Source of the DNA: Leucobacter celer subsp. astrifaciens
GTDB lineage: Bacteria > Actinomycetota > Actinomycetes > Actinomycetales > Microbacteriaceae
Direction of reading: 5' to 3'
Assembly: GCF_001273835.1 (NCBI RefSeq)
Contig: NZ_JHEI01000133.1
Coordinates: 62,001-126,000, forward strand
DNA: 64,000 nucleotides
The notes beneath the pieces are model-generated. The model was not told the origin of the DNA. It saw only the letters and a list, made by a program, of their open reading frames with translations, and ran no database searches. The position numbers were made by a program, and so were the translations under genes. This document shows, in pieces, positions 24,711 through 33,632 of the stretch; the first letter of the stretch is position 1, and the number at the start of each line of letters is the position of its first letter.

Positions 24711-25874
24711 ATGGGAAATGTCACGCCGATCAGCGCAGCCCGACCTCGGGTGCTTGAGTTCTTCGCAGGCATCGGCCTAGCTCGTATGGGACTCGAAGAA
24801 GCCGGCTTCCACATTGCATGGGCGAACGACTACGAGCCCGACAAAAAGGCCATGTACGACGCACAGTTCGCCGAGTCGCCCGATCACTCATTCGCCCTCG
24901 GAGACATCGGCAAGGTCAAGGTGAAAGACCTCCCGCGAGATGCCGAACTGGCTTGGGCCTCCTCTCCTTGCACTGACCTCTCGCTCGCCGGCACTCGAGC
25001 GGGACTCGCGGGCGTGCAGTCAGGGACGTTCTGGCACTTTACGAAGCTGCTCAGAGAGCTTGACGACGGCCGGCCTGAGGTAGTGGTTCTGGAAAACGTC
25101 GTCGGTCTCGCGACATCGCACGGCGGAGACGATCTCACCGCTGCAATTCGAGAGTTCAACGACCTGGGCTACTCGGTGGACGTGCTTGCTATTGACGCAC
25201 GACGCTTCCTGCCGCAGTCACGGCCGAGACTGTTCCTCGTCGGCGCACAGAACCCGCCGGAAGACGTTGCGGAGCCAAACTCCGAGCTGCGACCAGACTG
25301 GCTCCAATGGGTCTACGGCGATAAGACCCTCCGTACCCATCGCGCGAAGCTCCCAACTCCTCCAGCACCCAAGACAGAAGGCCTGGGCGAGGTAGTGGAA
25401 GACATGTCATTGAATGATGAGCGTTGGTGGGATGCGGACCGCACTGAGGCGTTCACTTCATCGCTTTCCCCCACGCAGCGCGATCGCGTGATGGCGTTGA
25501 AGCGAAGCCCTGGCGTGAAGTATCGAACGGCATACCGACGCACACGCAATGGCGTCGCTGTCTGGGAAGTTCGCCCGGACGACATCTCAGGGTGCCTGCG
25601 CACCGCGCGCGGCGGCTCATCGAAGCAGGCCGTTGTCCGTCTCGGGAATAAGCGACTGCAGGTTCGCTGGATGACTCCTCGCGAGTATGCGCGGCTCATG
25701 GGTGCGGGCGACTACGATCTGAGCGCCGCGAGGAACAACCAGGCACTGTTCGGATTCGGGGACGCTGTGGCAGTGCCCGCGGTGTCCTGGCTCGCGAAGA
25801 ACTACTTGATGCCGCTGATCCGCGGGAAGCTCGCTTCTGTGAGTGAAGTCCAGGAGGCTGTCGCGAATGGCTAG
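24711..25874 (+). CDS. DNA (cytosine-5) methyltransferase of a restriction-modification module
   Basis: 387 residues from the ATG at 24711, chosen because TACGAT lies six bases before it (leaderless pattern) and the product then begins shortly before motif I; an ATG at 24666 is an alternative. Motifs in order: I VLEFFAGIGLARMGLEEAGF, IV WASSPCTDLSLAGTRAGLAG with the catalytic Cys, VI VVLENVVGLA, VIII LPQSRPRLFLVG, IX RWMTPREYARLMGA, X FGFGDAVAVPAVSWLA. Its end overlaps the GIY-YIG nuclease gene by eight bases, and Vsr lies upstream, so this is the modification arm of a three-gene module. The recognition sequence cannot be deduced. Confidence 0.9.
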   Translation: MGNVTPISAARPRVLEFFAGIGLARMGLEEAGFHIAWANDYEPDKKAMYDAQFAESPDHSFALGDIGKVKVKDLPRDAELAWASSPCTDLSLAGTRAGLAGVQSGTFWHFTKLLRELDDGRPEVVVLENVVGLATSHGGDDLTAAIREFNDLGYSVDVLAIDARRFLPQSRPRLFLVGAQNPPEDVAEPNSELRPDWLQWVYGDKTLRTHRAKLPTPPAPKTEGLGEVVEDMSLNDERWWDADRTEAFTSSLSPTQRDRVMALKRSPGVKYRTAYRRTRNGVAVWEVRPDDISGCLRTARGGSSKQAVVRLGNKRLQVRWMTPREYARLMGAGDYDLSAARNNQALFGFGDAVAVPAVSWLAKNYLMPLIRGKLASVSEVQEAVANG

Positions 25875-26682
25875 CCGGGGCACAGCGTCACCACAAGGCG
25901 GAGGCCTTTCCAAGCCTCGGAAAAAGGATCTTCCGGCACCGCTTGTTCAAGAGTTCCGGCAGCTTTTTGATGAGGCGAAGAAGGCCAAGGACGATCAAGG
26001 CAGGAAGATTTCATCAGCGAAGTGGGGCGTTTATGCCTTCTTCGACTACGACGGAGAGCCGATCTACGTCGGCCAGACGCATGAGCAGCTTGCCACCCGC
26101 CTGAACCGTCACTTGACGAACCAGCGCACTGACGCCGTTGCGATGCGAATCCTTGATATTTTCGAGGTCGCGGAAGTGAGAATGTGGCCCGTATGGGAGC
26201 TCCAAGGAGTCTCCGCCAAGGACAAGGACGCGCTCAGGCTGCTCGACGCCTATGAGTATTCGGCGTATCTTGCTGCGATCGAAGACAGCAAGTTCGGGGC
26301 GATCCTCAACGAGAAGATTCCGCCGATCTCCACACCGGTGGAACTGCCTCAGTCCTACACTTTCCCGCTGATCTCGGAGCAGACGCGGAGGGAGCGAGGA
26401 CACGCTGATGTGCGCATCGCGAGACGAGCTGAGACAATCGCGCGCCTCGCTGCCGTTGCCCATGAACGCGGAGAGGTCTCTGACGGCCTGCGCCGCGTGC
26501 TTGTGATCCAGGCAGTGAGGCTCGCCTACCTCTCCGCCGTGCGGCTGGCTGAGGTCGAGGGCCGCCCTGAACCGGATCCTGCGGCGATCTCTGTCGAAGG
26601 GCTGGTTGGCAGTGTGCTCTATGAGCACTCAGACCCGCATGGCGAAAAGAGGGATGATGACCTCCAGGATGGAGAGCCATAG
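25867..26682 (+). CDS. GIY-YIG nuclease, probable restriction endonuclease
   Basis: 271 residues from the ATG at 25867 (AGGAGG eight bases upstream). The GIY-YIG fold is clear: GVYAFF at 54-59, IYVGQT at 66-71, Arg78 and His82 in ATRLNRHL, Glu130 in DAYEYSAYL and Asn148 in AILNEK. The Arg-x3-His spacing and the later Glu/Asn pair match the Eco29kI/Hpy188I type of restriction enzymes rather than UvrC or homing enzymes. The C-terminal 90 residues are helical and unassigned. Translational coupling to the methyltransferase strongly supports a type II restriction-modification pair. Confidence 0.82.
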   Translation: MASRGTASPQGGGLSKPRKKDLPAPLVQEFRQLFDEAKKAKDDQGRKISSAKWGVYAFFDYDGEPIYVGQTHEQLATRLNRHLTNQRTDAVAMRILDIFEVAEVRMWPVWELQGVSAKDKDALRLLDAYEYSAYLAAIEDSKFGAILNEKIPPISTPVELPQSYTFPLISEQTRRERGHADVRIARRAETIARLAAVAHERGEVSDGLRRVLVIQAVRLAYLSAVRLAEVEGRPEPDPAAISVEGLVGSVLYEHSDPHGEKRDDDLQDGEP

Positions 26683-26732
26683 ACTTCTCTAGCCTCGGCT
26701 ATGCGCTCCTCGCCCTGTTGTGACTGCCCTCC

Positions 26733-26774
26733 GCCAGACCTGCTGCGGCTCAAAATGAGCATTGGGTATCTGGC
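26733..26774. terminator. Compound hairpin between convergent genes
   Basis: The outer arms GCCAGA (26733-26738) and TCTGGC (26769-26774) enclose an inner GCTC/GAGC stem (26748-26760). On the plus strand TTTAT follows. It lies between the GIY-YIG gene and the convergent FRG gene and probably terminates the former. Confidence 0.4.
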
Positions 26775-26782
26775 TTTATCTC

Positions 26783-27682
26783 CTAGATAGCGATACCGTC
26801 TGCAGCGTATTTTGCAAGGCCATAGAGGTCGGGATAGATCGAGGCTGCGTTGAAGCCATAGTGGTTCTCCAACGCCGCTCGTATGTCGGGCTTCCCGGAC
26901 GCTGCTATGCGGAGGGTGTAGGTGGGCTTCGCGTCCTTGCGAGGCGCGCGGTCCAGACTATTCATCGAAAGAGTCACCGAGGTTGCTCGGCGGACTTCCT
27001 CGATGTTCCAGAGGCCGGCTGAACTCCCGTCTCCCGGAGCTTTGCGATACTTCGCGTTCTGTCCGGCATATACCTGCGGCACACCTCCAAGGAGGAAAGC
27101 GGAGTTCTGCGCGGGGATGCGGTCGTTGTAGCTTGGGGGCCGCCATACGAGCGGAAGACCGCGCCGCCAGTTGTCTGTTGGGGCCGTTTCCCAAGGAAGT
27201 TCGTAACCTCCCCATTTTGCGTCGAGGTTGATCTGCCGGTCGGTTGCATCAAAAATGAAGAGGCGACCATCGGTATCCGGGCGTGGGTCGCCCTTTGTGT
27301 CGAACTTCTTTTCTACCGCGAACCACAGCGCCACCAGCGGGTTGAACGAGACATCGAGGAGGCGGGTGGGGCCACCGTAGTGCTGCACATGAGCAAGAAT
27401 TTCTAAAGCGGAAAGGTTGTCGAAACGCCAACGTCGCCTCGCTTCTGTTAGCAAGGCCCGCTCAAATTCGACTACATCATTCTCGTCTGGCGGCGCTCCC
27501 ATACGTGCAATGAACCGCCTATAGACCGAACTATGCAATGCGTGAGACGAGTTCGCAACTCCTCGCCAGGCAAGTTCTCGGCTCGGTGTTGTCAGGCTCT
27601 GTAAATTGCCAATCTCAGTCAGAGTTTCATCCCACCCAGTGACGGTGTGCTCCCAAGGGCTAAAGAATTCCTCTGCATCCAT
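26783..27682 (-). CDS. FRG-domain protein
   Basis: 299 residues. The FRG domain covers about residues 30-150: LAWRGVANSSHALHSSVYRR at its start, then AHVQHYGGPTRLLDVSFNPL and VALWFAVEKKF, the conserved block that contains the name-giving residues. The remainder is an unassigned beta-rich region ending in NHYGFNAASIYPDLYGLAKY. FRG proteins are found in phage-defence islands, but their biochemistry is not settled. It is third in a minus-strand series after a membrane protein and a large helicase. No clear ribosome site precedes the ATG, so the start is tentative. Confidence 0.82.
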   Translation of the reverse strand: MDAEEFFSPWEHTVTGWDETLTEIGNLQSLTTPSRELAWRGVANSSHALHSSVYRRFIARMGAPPDENDVVEFERALLTEARRRWRFDNLSALEILAHVQHYGGPTRLLDVSFNPLVALWFAVEKKFDTKGDPRPDTDGRLFIFDATDRQINLDAKWGGYELPWETAPTDNWRRGLPLVWRPPSYNDRIPAQNSAFLLGGVPQVYAGQNAKYRKAPGDGSSAGLWNIEEVRRATSVTLSMNSLDRAPRKDAKPTYTLRIAASGKPDIRAALENHYGFNAASIYPDLYGLAKYAADGIAI

Positions 27683-27818
27683 TTCAGTCCATTCGTTACA
27701 TTGCGATTAGGCTCTCGCAGCAATATGTTGAATCCAGTACCGGGCTTCAGTCACATCACGACTTCGGTAGCAGCTCAGTAGCGAGACCTTGTTCGTGAGC
27801 ACCGAAGGATCAACCAAG

Positions 27819-30524
27819 CTAACGCACCGGCACCACGCCTCGTCTAGCTCTTAGGAGACCAATATCCTTTGATTTTCCAGACGTTGGAGCTACGAGGCGA
27901 CTGATGACTGCTTGTTGGGTTTCAGGAGTCCAGAACACCTTTAAGCGTTCTCGTGCGCGAGTCACTGCGGTATAGAAGATGCTGTGGCTGATGTCATCCT
28001 CGTTCGCATCGGTCACAACAACTTTCACAGAGTCATATTCGAGGCCTTGCGCCTTATGAATCGAAACGGCATACGCTACTTGAAACGGCACTGTCGTGTT
28101 GTCGGAGTCGTCGTCTTCGTCGGAGTTGCCTGGGAGATAAACATCGAAGCGAACAGTTGAATCATCGACGAAGCGGAGATCCTGGCCGTCTACGTCAATT
28201 GCGGTTACGCTCCGATCGAGCCAGACGTCAAACCGAATGTGATCCGGAAAGGTTGCGATATCGACAATCCGGCCTTTGAGGTTGTTGAAGATCACGGGCT
28301 TGAATCGGTCGATCTCGTTGAAGAGGACTGGGTCACCCACCTTGTATGTATTTACGCCCCAGGACACCGCTTCCCCAGGGTTGCTGCTCTGCAAGAACCT
28401 GTTGACATTGTTGATTCCGTAGAGGCCGTCATAGTTTAGGCACAGAACAATCTCGTCTTCGCGTTGAGGTTCAAAGAGGGATTGATCGAGCACTGTCGAA
28501 AACTGATTTTGCGCGATCGACTCTTCTACGCCATCGTCCATTGCGCGTACTTTCGACCAGAAGTCGAGGAGCTCGGGGCTCTTGGTGCGATATGGAGTCT
28601 CAAGCTCGAAGACAGATTCTTTCGGAATGAACGAACGGATGATGCTGAACCAGTTTCCGAACTGAATCGATTCGATCTGGTACACGTCCCCAACCAGTAC
28701 GAGTAGCTTGAAAGAAGTTCTTTCCAGGATTTTGAGGAGATCCGAGTTGCTTACAGTGCTGCACTCATCGATGACAAGAACGTCGTACTCTGGTTGAATC
28801 CCTGTCCGATATATTTGGCTGCTGATGGTTCTGAACTCGGCATTCTGTGCGGAAACCCGTCGTTGCAGATTGTCTTTTGCGGGGTTGGTGTGGGCAAGGA
28901 AGAGCTTCCTATTCCCAGCAAAATAGTTCGCGATGTAATTGATCATGGTTGACTTGCCAGTTCCTGCGGCACCGTAGATGAGCGCCACGCCTGAGTGCGC
29001 GAAGAGACGTTTCATCGCCTCAACTTTGGCATCATCATCGAACTCCAGTTGGGTCTCATTCAACCATCGGGTGACAGCTGACTCGTATCCATCAACTCCA
29101 GCTCTCGCGAACTCCTGAATCTTCTCAATGATGCTGACGGTGCCGTCCTCATACTCACGCTGGAAAACGTGTCCCTTGTCCTGGACAAGCTTGCGGCCCG
29201 TGTGCTTGTAATAAACCTGCGTGTTATAGGCAGCCATGAGATCATCTACGTTGCCTAGGAGTTCAAGCTCTTCCAGGGGAGTGTAGAGCCTCCCATGTCT
29301 CTCGACATTCGTCTTGACTTTGCGGGCCAGGAGTTCGTGGGTTCTGCCCAAAGAGTCGATGCTTTCGAGCAAGTCATTGATCCGCGGGTTATGGCCGGGT
29401 AGTGAGGTACAAAACGGCATATCGTCAAACGGTTTGCACCCGTAGGGTAGATTCAGGTTGGAGAGCAGCCCGCATCCACCATATTCATACTGCGGCTTGA
29501 CCAGCTGGTTGTTCATTCGGAGCATCAAGTAACGCAAGACATTGGCACCTGGATTCTTGGCTGAAATGATTGCGCGCGCTGCATCTAGGGCTGGAAAGAT
29601 CTGCGGTTTCTTCGCACGCTGCGTGACGAGAGAACGTATGTGCAGGTAGCTAGTTTCGGGCATGTCCATCAGATCAAGCAAGCTTGATGACGTATCCGTC
29701 AGAAATTGCATCAGTAGGCGATACTCACTATTGCCAGAGTTGACTTTTATGTCGTGACCGACAAGGCGAGCGAAGTTGTCGAGTTCGCACGGGCGGATTG
29801 AGACTTCCCAATTTTGGACGACCAGAATGGGCATGGTCTGATCAAGTACTTGGATCGCATCGCTAATCAGCGTCAGATTCGCCGCATACTTATCTGTCAT
29901 GTCGATGTCGGTGAACGCGATAATTCGATCAAACTTGCTTGACTTATTTACCGCGTTCGAGAACGTCACCTCATAGAGGATGCGTTCTCTTACGAAGAAA
30001 GGGCGAACCTTGTGAATGTAGTAACGACTCCGGGCGCCATCGGATCCGTGAAGGTCGCGAATCGCGTCAATTCGCTCGGCGATCTTCTGGTGATATTCCT
30101 TGAGGGACTCATCGAGGTCCACCGGAAACTTCTCGAGATTTCCCAGAACTTCAATGCTGCAACGTGAATGCAGAATCGTGCGAGTCCGCAAGAGATACTC
30201 ATAGTACTTGAGCATCAGGCGTTCAGAGGCGTCACCTTCAAAGGTGTAGTGAGATGTACTCATTTGAAGCAGCTTGTGGAGTCGGTAGAGAAAGTTGATT
30301 TCTTTTCCCTGGGAGCCAAGCCAATCAACGGCGCTACCGGTCGCGTGGTAATGGAACTCCGTATCTCCGCTGTTACTTTGAAGGCGAACAGCTACCGCCT
30401 CGACTAGATTACGAAGCTGGGCCAGCAGGTTCTGCGCGAGGAGCGCTCTGTCGTGACCCAGCGCATCGATATTCCGGGAGATGTTCTCCGCGACACTGCG
30501 GATTTGGGCATCAACGGAGGCCAT
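27819..30524 (-). CDS. Large SF1 (RecD/UvrD-like) helicase with unknown N-terminal half
   Basis: 901 residues. The C-terminal half is an SF1 helicase: Walker A GAAGTGKST at 518-526, motif II DVLVIDECSTVSNSDLL, motif III LLVLVGDVYQIESIQFG, then YAVSIHKAQGLEYDSVKVVV and the motif VI block FYTAVTRARERLKVFW. The first 500 residues are soluble and carry no domain I recognise; they contain a conserved-looking stretch (RYYIHKVRPFFVRERILYEV) and may select the substrate or effector. AAGGAAG precedes the ATG. It stands between a membrane-anchored protein and the FRG gene, so a role in the defence island is likely. Housekeeping RecD is less likely because RecB/C partners are absent. Confidence 0.85.
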   Translation of the reverse strand: MASVDAQIRSVAENISRNIDALGHDRALLAQNLLAQLRNLVEAVAVRLQSNSGDTEFHYHATGSAVDWLGSQGKEINFLYRLHKLLQMSTSHYTFEGDASERLMLKYYEYLLRTRTILHSRCSIEVLGNLEKFPVDLDESLKEYHQKIAERIDAIRDLHGSDGARSRYYIHKVRPFFVRERILYEVTFSNAVNKSSKFDRIIAFTDIDMTDKYAANLTLISDAIQVLDQTMPILVVQNWEVSIRPCELDNFARLVGHDIKVNSGNSEYRLLMQFLTDTSSSLLDLMDMPETSYLHIRSLVTQRAKKPQIFPALDAARAIISAKNPGANVLRYLMLRMNNQLVKPQYEYGGCGLLSNLNLPYGCKPFDDMPFCTSLPGHNPRINDLLESIDSLGRTHELLARKVKTNVERHGRLYTPLEELELLGNVDDLMAAYNTQVYYKHTGRKLVQDKGHVFQREYEDGTVSIIEKIQEFARAGVDGYESAVTRWLNETQLEFDDDAKVEAMKRLFAHSGVALIYGAAGTGKSTMINYIANYFAGNRKLFLAHTNPAKDNLQRRVSAQNAEFRTISSQIYRTGIQPEYDVLVIDECSTVSNSDLLKILERTSFKLLVLVGDVYQIESIQFGNWFSIIRSFIPKESVFELETPYRTKSPELLDFWSKVRAMDDGVEESIAQNQFSTVLDQSLFEPQREDEIVLCLNYDGLYGINNVNRFLQSSNPGEAVSWGVNTYKVGDPVLFNEIDRFKPVIFNNLKGRIVDIATFPDHIRFDVWLDRSVTAIDVDGQDLRFVDDSTVRFDVYLPGNSDEDDDSDNTTVPFQVAYAVSIHKAQGLEYDSVKVVVTDANEDDISHSIFYTAVTRARERLKVFWTPETQQAVISRLVAPTSGKSKDIGLLRARRGVVPVR

Positions 30525-30903
30525 TCAAACTTCCTTAGTCTTTTGCCCGGCAGCGTAACTGGTGCCGGGAAGTCTGGCAATCAATCCGGTGGTCATCGAG
30601 AAGCGCCTTGGATCGGGCTCAAGCCAGTCTCTTATTGGAGACTTCTTCATGGAGCGACCTGCTCGTGCTGTGTGCCTCCTTCGCGTGCATGCGCAACTAA
30701 CTAGTGCTTGAGCTATGACCACCGTACCGGGGGTCGCCGACACTGTGTCGTCATGTCGACTCAGATGGAAGCGCGAGTCGCTTCGAAAAGGGCTAGAGGT
30801 CTGTCACTAAACTCACTATGATCTGGTCTTCTGGAAGAGTGCAGAGATGTCAGAGGTGCGGAGGAATATGGTGGCATGGAGCGGCTGGCGGCGCGGTCAG
30901 GCG
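30525..30903. other. Promoter region and spacer upstream of the helicase
   Basis: No gene is supportable on either strand. It should contain the helicase promoter, since the gene upstream on the same strand ends nearly 380 bases away. I saw no strong hairpin or direct repeat. Confidence 0.45.
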
Positions 30904-31743
30904 TCACGGTGTCTCGTCCGCAGTGGAACTGCCTTCGACATCAATGCCTGATTGCTTCTGTGAGGAGTTCTCTGAAGAAGTCGCTGCGGCTCCATTGCTG
31001 GCAGCCTGATTGGCAACTCCTGCTTGATAGGCCTCGAACGCTGCACGCTTCTCGCTGTCTCGCGCATGGCCGTCGCGCGTATAGACCGATAGCGCGCCTT
31101 GTGGGCTCTCGGTCCATTTTTTTATAGTTGACTTGATCTCCCGGAGCGCCTTTGCGGCGTCATACATGCTGTAGACCTCCATCCACCGCCGCGACTTGTA
31201 GATGGACCAATCGAGGTCTATGCCGGAGCTCCGGTCAGACCCGTTTACTCCCTTGTAGCTAACTGTTCCAGTGTGGCGATCTGGAAGGGTGCTCGTCAGT
31301 CGATCCTTGGAAATGTCCCACATCGTGCGCCATTCCTGTCCCGGCGCTAGAACCGGGATTACCGATGGCAGCTCCACGCGCTCGCTGCCCGCCCCCTGGT
31401 TCGTTCGTTCCGGCCAAGGATGAATATCGAAGGTCACTTCAGTGGCAGCCGTGAGGCCGTAGTTCTTCACCACGAAGTCAATGACGAACGGTGTTGCCTT
31501 CGAGGGTTCGCAGAAGACCACGACGTTGGGCTGCGATCGCTCTAGCTCCAAGTCTCGAGCCTGCAACCTCGATTTCTTCGCCTCGCTGACTTGCCAGCCG
31601 GCATAGCCCAACGCGACAACGGCAATCCCACAGGTGGCGATTGCGGCCCATGCGGTCATCCAATCGGCAACGGTGGGTTCAGCCATTGCTTGGAGCAGGC
31701 GCTGAAAGTAGGTCTCGAACTCATCTGTCGTCATGTCGATCAT
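30904..31743 (-). CDS. Membrane-anchored protein of unknown function
   Basis: 279 residues. After about 27 residues there is a single transmembrane helix (WMTAWAAIATCGIAVVALGY), then a short Lys/Arg-rich segment that fits a cytosolic side. Next comes a beta-rich domain (NVVVFCEPSKATPFVIDFVV, VKNYGLTAATEVTFDIHPWP, APGQEWRTMWDI) resembling small immunoglobulin-like folds, and a disordered Ser/Ala/Gln tail. I do not recognise the family. It is divergent from the ABC-3C operon and on the same strand as the helicase and FRG genes. Two ATGs three codons apart could serve as start; neither has a strong ribosome site. Confidence 0.65.
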   Translation of the reverse strand: MIDMTTDEFETYFQRLLQAMAEPTVADWMTAWAAIATCGIAVVALGYAGWQVSEAKKSRLQARDLELERSQPNVVVFCEPSKATPFVIDFVVKNYGLTAATEVTFDIHPWPERTNQGAGSERVELPSVIPVLAPGQEWRTMWDISKDRLTSTLPDRHTGTVSYKGVNGSDRSSGIDLDWSIYKSRRWMEVYSMYDAAKALREIKSTIKKWTESPQGALSVYTRDGHARDSEKRAAFEAYQAGVANQAASNGAAATSSENSSQKQSGIDVEGSSTADETP

Positions 31744-31891
31744 GCTCGCATAGATGCGAGGTCGATGCCCTTACCTGGTTGCTGGCGAGAAACCGGCTAG
31801 AAGGCAAGGTCGTCCCATTCTGCGTCCGCCTGCCTCCAAAACCAGGAATGCCAAGGGGGAGGGTTCTGGCAATGTTGCGTTTCACTTAAAC

Positions 31892-31919
31892 TTGAGCGAG
31901 TGTCAACTTTGATTAGCGT
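31892..31919 (+). promoter_or_regulatory. Promoter-like boxes before the three-gene ABC-3C operon
   Basis: TTGAGC at 31892-31897 and TAGCGT at 31914-31919 are separated by 16 bases, a sigma-70-type layout. A small inverted repeat, GTGTG (31918-31922) and CACAC (31929-31933), overlaps the expected transcription start and may be a repressor site. Prediction only. Confidence 0.4.
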
Positions 31920-31953
31920 GTGTTCGTTCACACTGATGTGAGGCGGTGCGGCC

Positions 31954-33144
31954 ATGAGCCAGTTCGATGCATCGGCAACCGCACTTGGATTCATCTACCA
32001 GTTCCGCTGGGGACTGCTCGACCTCCTCCGCGCGATGAGGAGCGACGCGACCAGGTGCCTTTCGATCGAAGACTACGACGACATCGCGCAACTCAACTCC
32101 GATGGTCAAGTGCTTTCGGCATCGCAACTAAAACATCACGATGGAGTATCTCCGATCACAGACGCAAGCCCAGACCTCTGGAAGACGCTGCGCGTATGGT
32201 TGGAAACTCCGGCGTTGAGAATAGATAACGGGCCGCTCCTCTACTTGATCACCACATCGACTGTCCCGGAAGGCTCTGCCGCAGCGCTTCTGCGGAACGA
32301 TCAGCGCGATGAAAAGCAAGCTTGTGAGCTTCTTACGCAGGCTGCTACGAGCTACACAGCGGGGTCGACAAAAGCGGGACGAAACGCATGGACAAATGCG
32401 GAAGAATCAGTTCGGCTCGCGCTTGTTGCTCGAATTCATATCGTCGACAACAACCCGAAGGTTGGAGAAGTCGACAGGCTTATCCGGCAGGAACTTTCAC
32501 AAACGGTTCGTGACGAACATATGGATCACTTCGTTGAAAGGCTATGGGGCTGGTGGAACGAGCAGTGCCTAAAGGTTCTCAACACCCCTGGTGTGGCCAC
32601 GATCTCAGCTGAGAAGCTGCGATCAAAACTGCACTCTCTTCGTGATCACTATCTCGAAGGCTCTCTTCCTGTCGACGACACTTTGGCGGAAATCACTGCG
32701 GAGGAAGTCGCTGAGGAACATTTCGGTAAGCCGTTTGTGAAGCAGCTCGAGTGGATCGGAATTCATGGACGCAACATGCAGCGTGCGCTTATCGACTATC
32801 ACCGTGCCTACGCGCAAACTACAAAGTGGCTTCATGATGGAGACCTAGTAGCCGACGACCTTAGCTTTTATGAGAAGCAACTCATTGATGAGTGGGAGAT
32901 TCAGTTCGAAAACGCGTGTGATCGACTTGATCGCTCCGGAGAGGGTGGCGATGAAGCGAAGATTGAAGTGGGCCGAACGCTCTTTGAAAAACTCTATGAG
33001 ATGAACAACGTGGTTATCCGATCGGGCTTCACCGAACGCTTCCTGACTGGCGGAACCAGACACGTAATCGCGAATCGAGGAGTTATCGGGTGGCACCCAG
33101 ATTTCCAAGAACGTGTCCGAGAGCTTCTGGGAGTTCCGGTATGA
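31954..33144 (+). CDS. ABC-3C system component with nuclease-like N-domain
   Basis: 396 residues from an ATG with GAGGCGG upstream. The N-terminus (TALGFIYQFRWGLLDLLRAM, then SIEDYDDIAQLNSDGQVLSA, ending in SQLKHH) has the glutamate/aspartate and QxK pattern seen in PD-(D/E)xK-type dsDNA nucleases at the front of ABC three-component and Cap4-like proteins. The remaining 300 residues are helical and end in an ABC-3C-type C-terminal region. The stop overlaps the next start by four bases (ATGA). Known theory for these systems is that the ATPase senses an invader and unleashes the effector; here this protein is the likely effector. Domain assignment is from pattern recall, so moderate confidence. 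Confidence 0.72.
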   Translation: MSQFDASATALGFIYQFRWGLLDLLRAMRSDATRCLSIEDYDDIAQLNSDGQVLSASQLKHHDGVSPITDASPDLWKTLRVWLETPALRIDNGPLLYLITTSTVPEGSAAALLRNDQRDEKQACELLTQAATSYTAGSTKAGRNAWTNAEESVRLALVARIHIVDNNPKVGEVDRLIRQELSQTVRDEHMDHFVERLWGWWNEQCLKVLNTPGVATISAEKLRSKLHSLRDHYLEGSLPVDDTLAEITAEEVAEEHFGKPFVKQLEWIGIHGRNMQRALIDYHRAYAQTTKWLHDGDLVADDLSFYEKQLIDEWEIQFENACDRLDRSGEGGDEAKIEVGRTLFEKLYEMNNVVIRSGFTERFLTGGTRHVIANRGVIGWHPDFQERVRELLGVPV

Positions 33145-33632
33145 CGTCGTCGGGTGTCGACCACCAACCTGCGCTGTCCGCCACGATTCTCAATCCCGCG
33201 ATCATCGCCGCATCGATACAGTGGGCGGCGTATCGATACCGGGCAAGGAATAAACGGTCTATGCCCTGGGAGTATTCATTCCTCGTGGTACCTCTCGTGT
33301 TCCACCAACGCACGCGTCAGATGCTCCCTCAGAAGTCAACGACCCATCTCCCTACATGGATCAACAGAAACCAGGAAGCCCTCGCCGGGTTTCCTCAGCG
33401 AGCAAGGAAGTTTGCGCCCCATGTACGCGAGGGCATCCGGTACGGGCTTCGGAGTGGACAGCTTGTGCTTGACGCTGACGGCGCTTTCAATGCGACGATG
33501 AGATCCGGGATAAAACTTCCTGAAGGAACGGAACTGCGTAGCATTCTTTCGTCAGCGGCTACGGTCGGAGGGATCCTCTCCAAATCGGGCAGCTCAATTA
33601 ACATCTTCACACAGTTTGGAGTATCTCCCTAA
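33141..33632 (+). CDS. ABC-3C middle component
   Basis: 163 residues starting at the ATG at 33141, which overlaps the upstream stop; a longer frame from 33090 would only extend into the previous gene. The conserved stretch SATILNPAIIAASIQWAAYR followed by WEYSFLVVPLVFHQRTRQML matches the short helical 'middle component' of three-component ABC systems, as does the position between an effector and a DUF3732 ATPase. Its stop shares one base with the next start (TAATG). It is thought to bridge the ATPase and the effector; no catalytic residues are evident. Confidence 0.75.
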   Translation: MTSSGVDHQPALSATILNPAIIAASIQWAAYRYRARNKRSMPWEYSFLVVPLVFHQRTRQMLPQKSTTHLPTWINRNQEALAGFPQRARKFAPHVREGIRYGLRSGQLVLDADGAFNATMRSGIKLPEGTELRSILSSAATVGGILSKSGSSINIFTQFGVSP

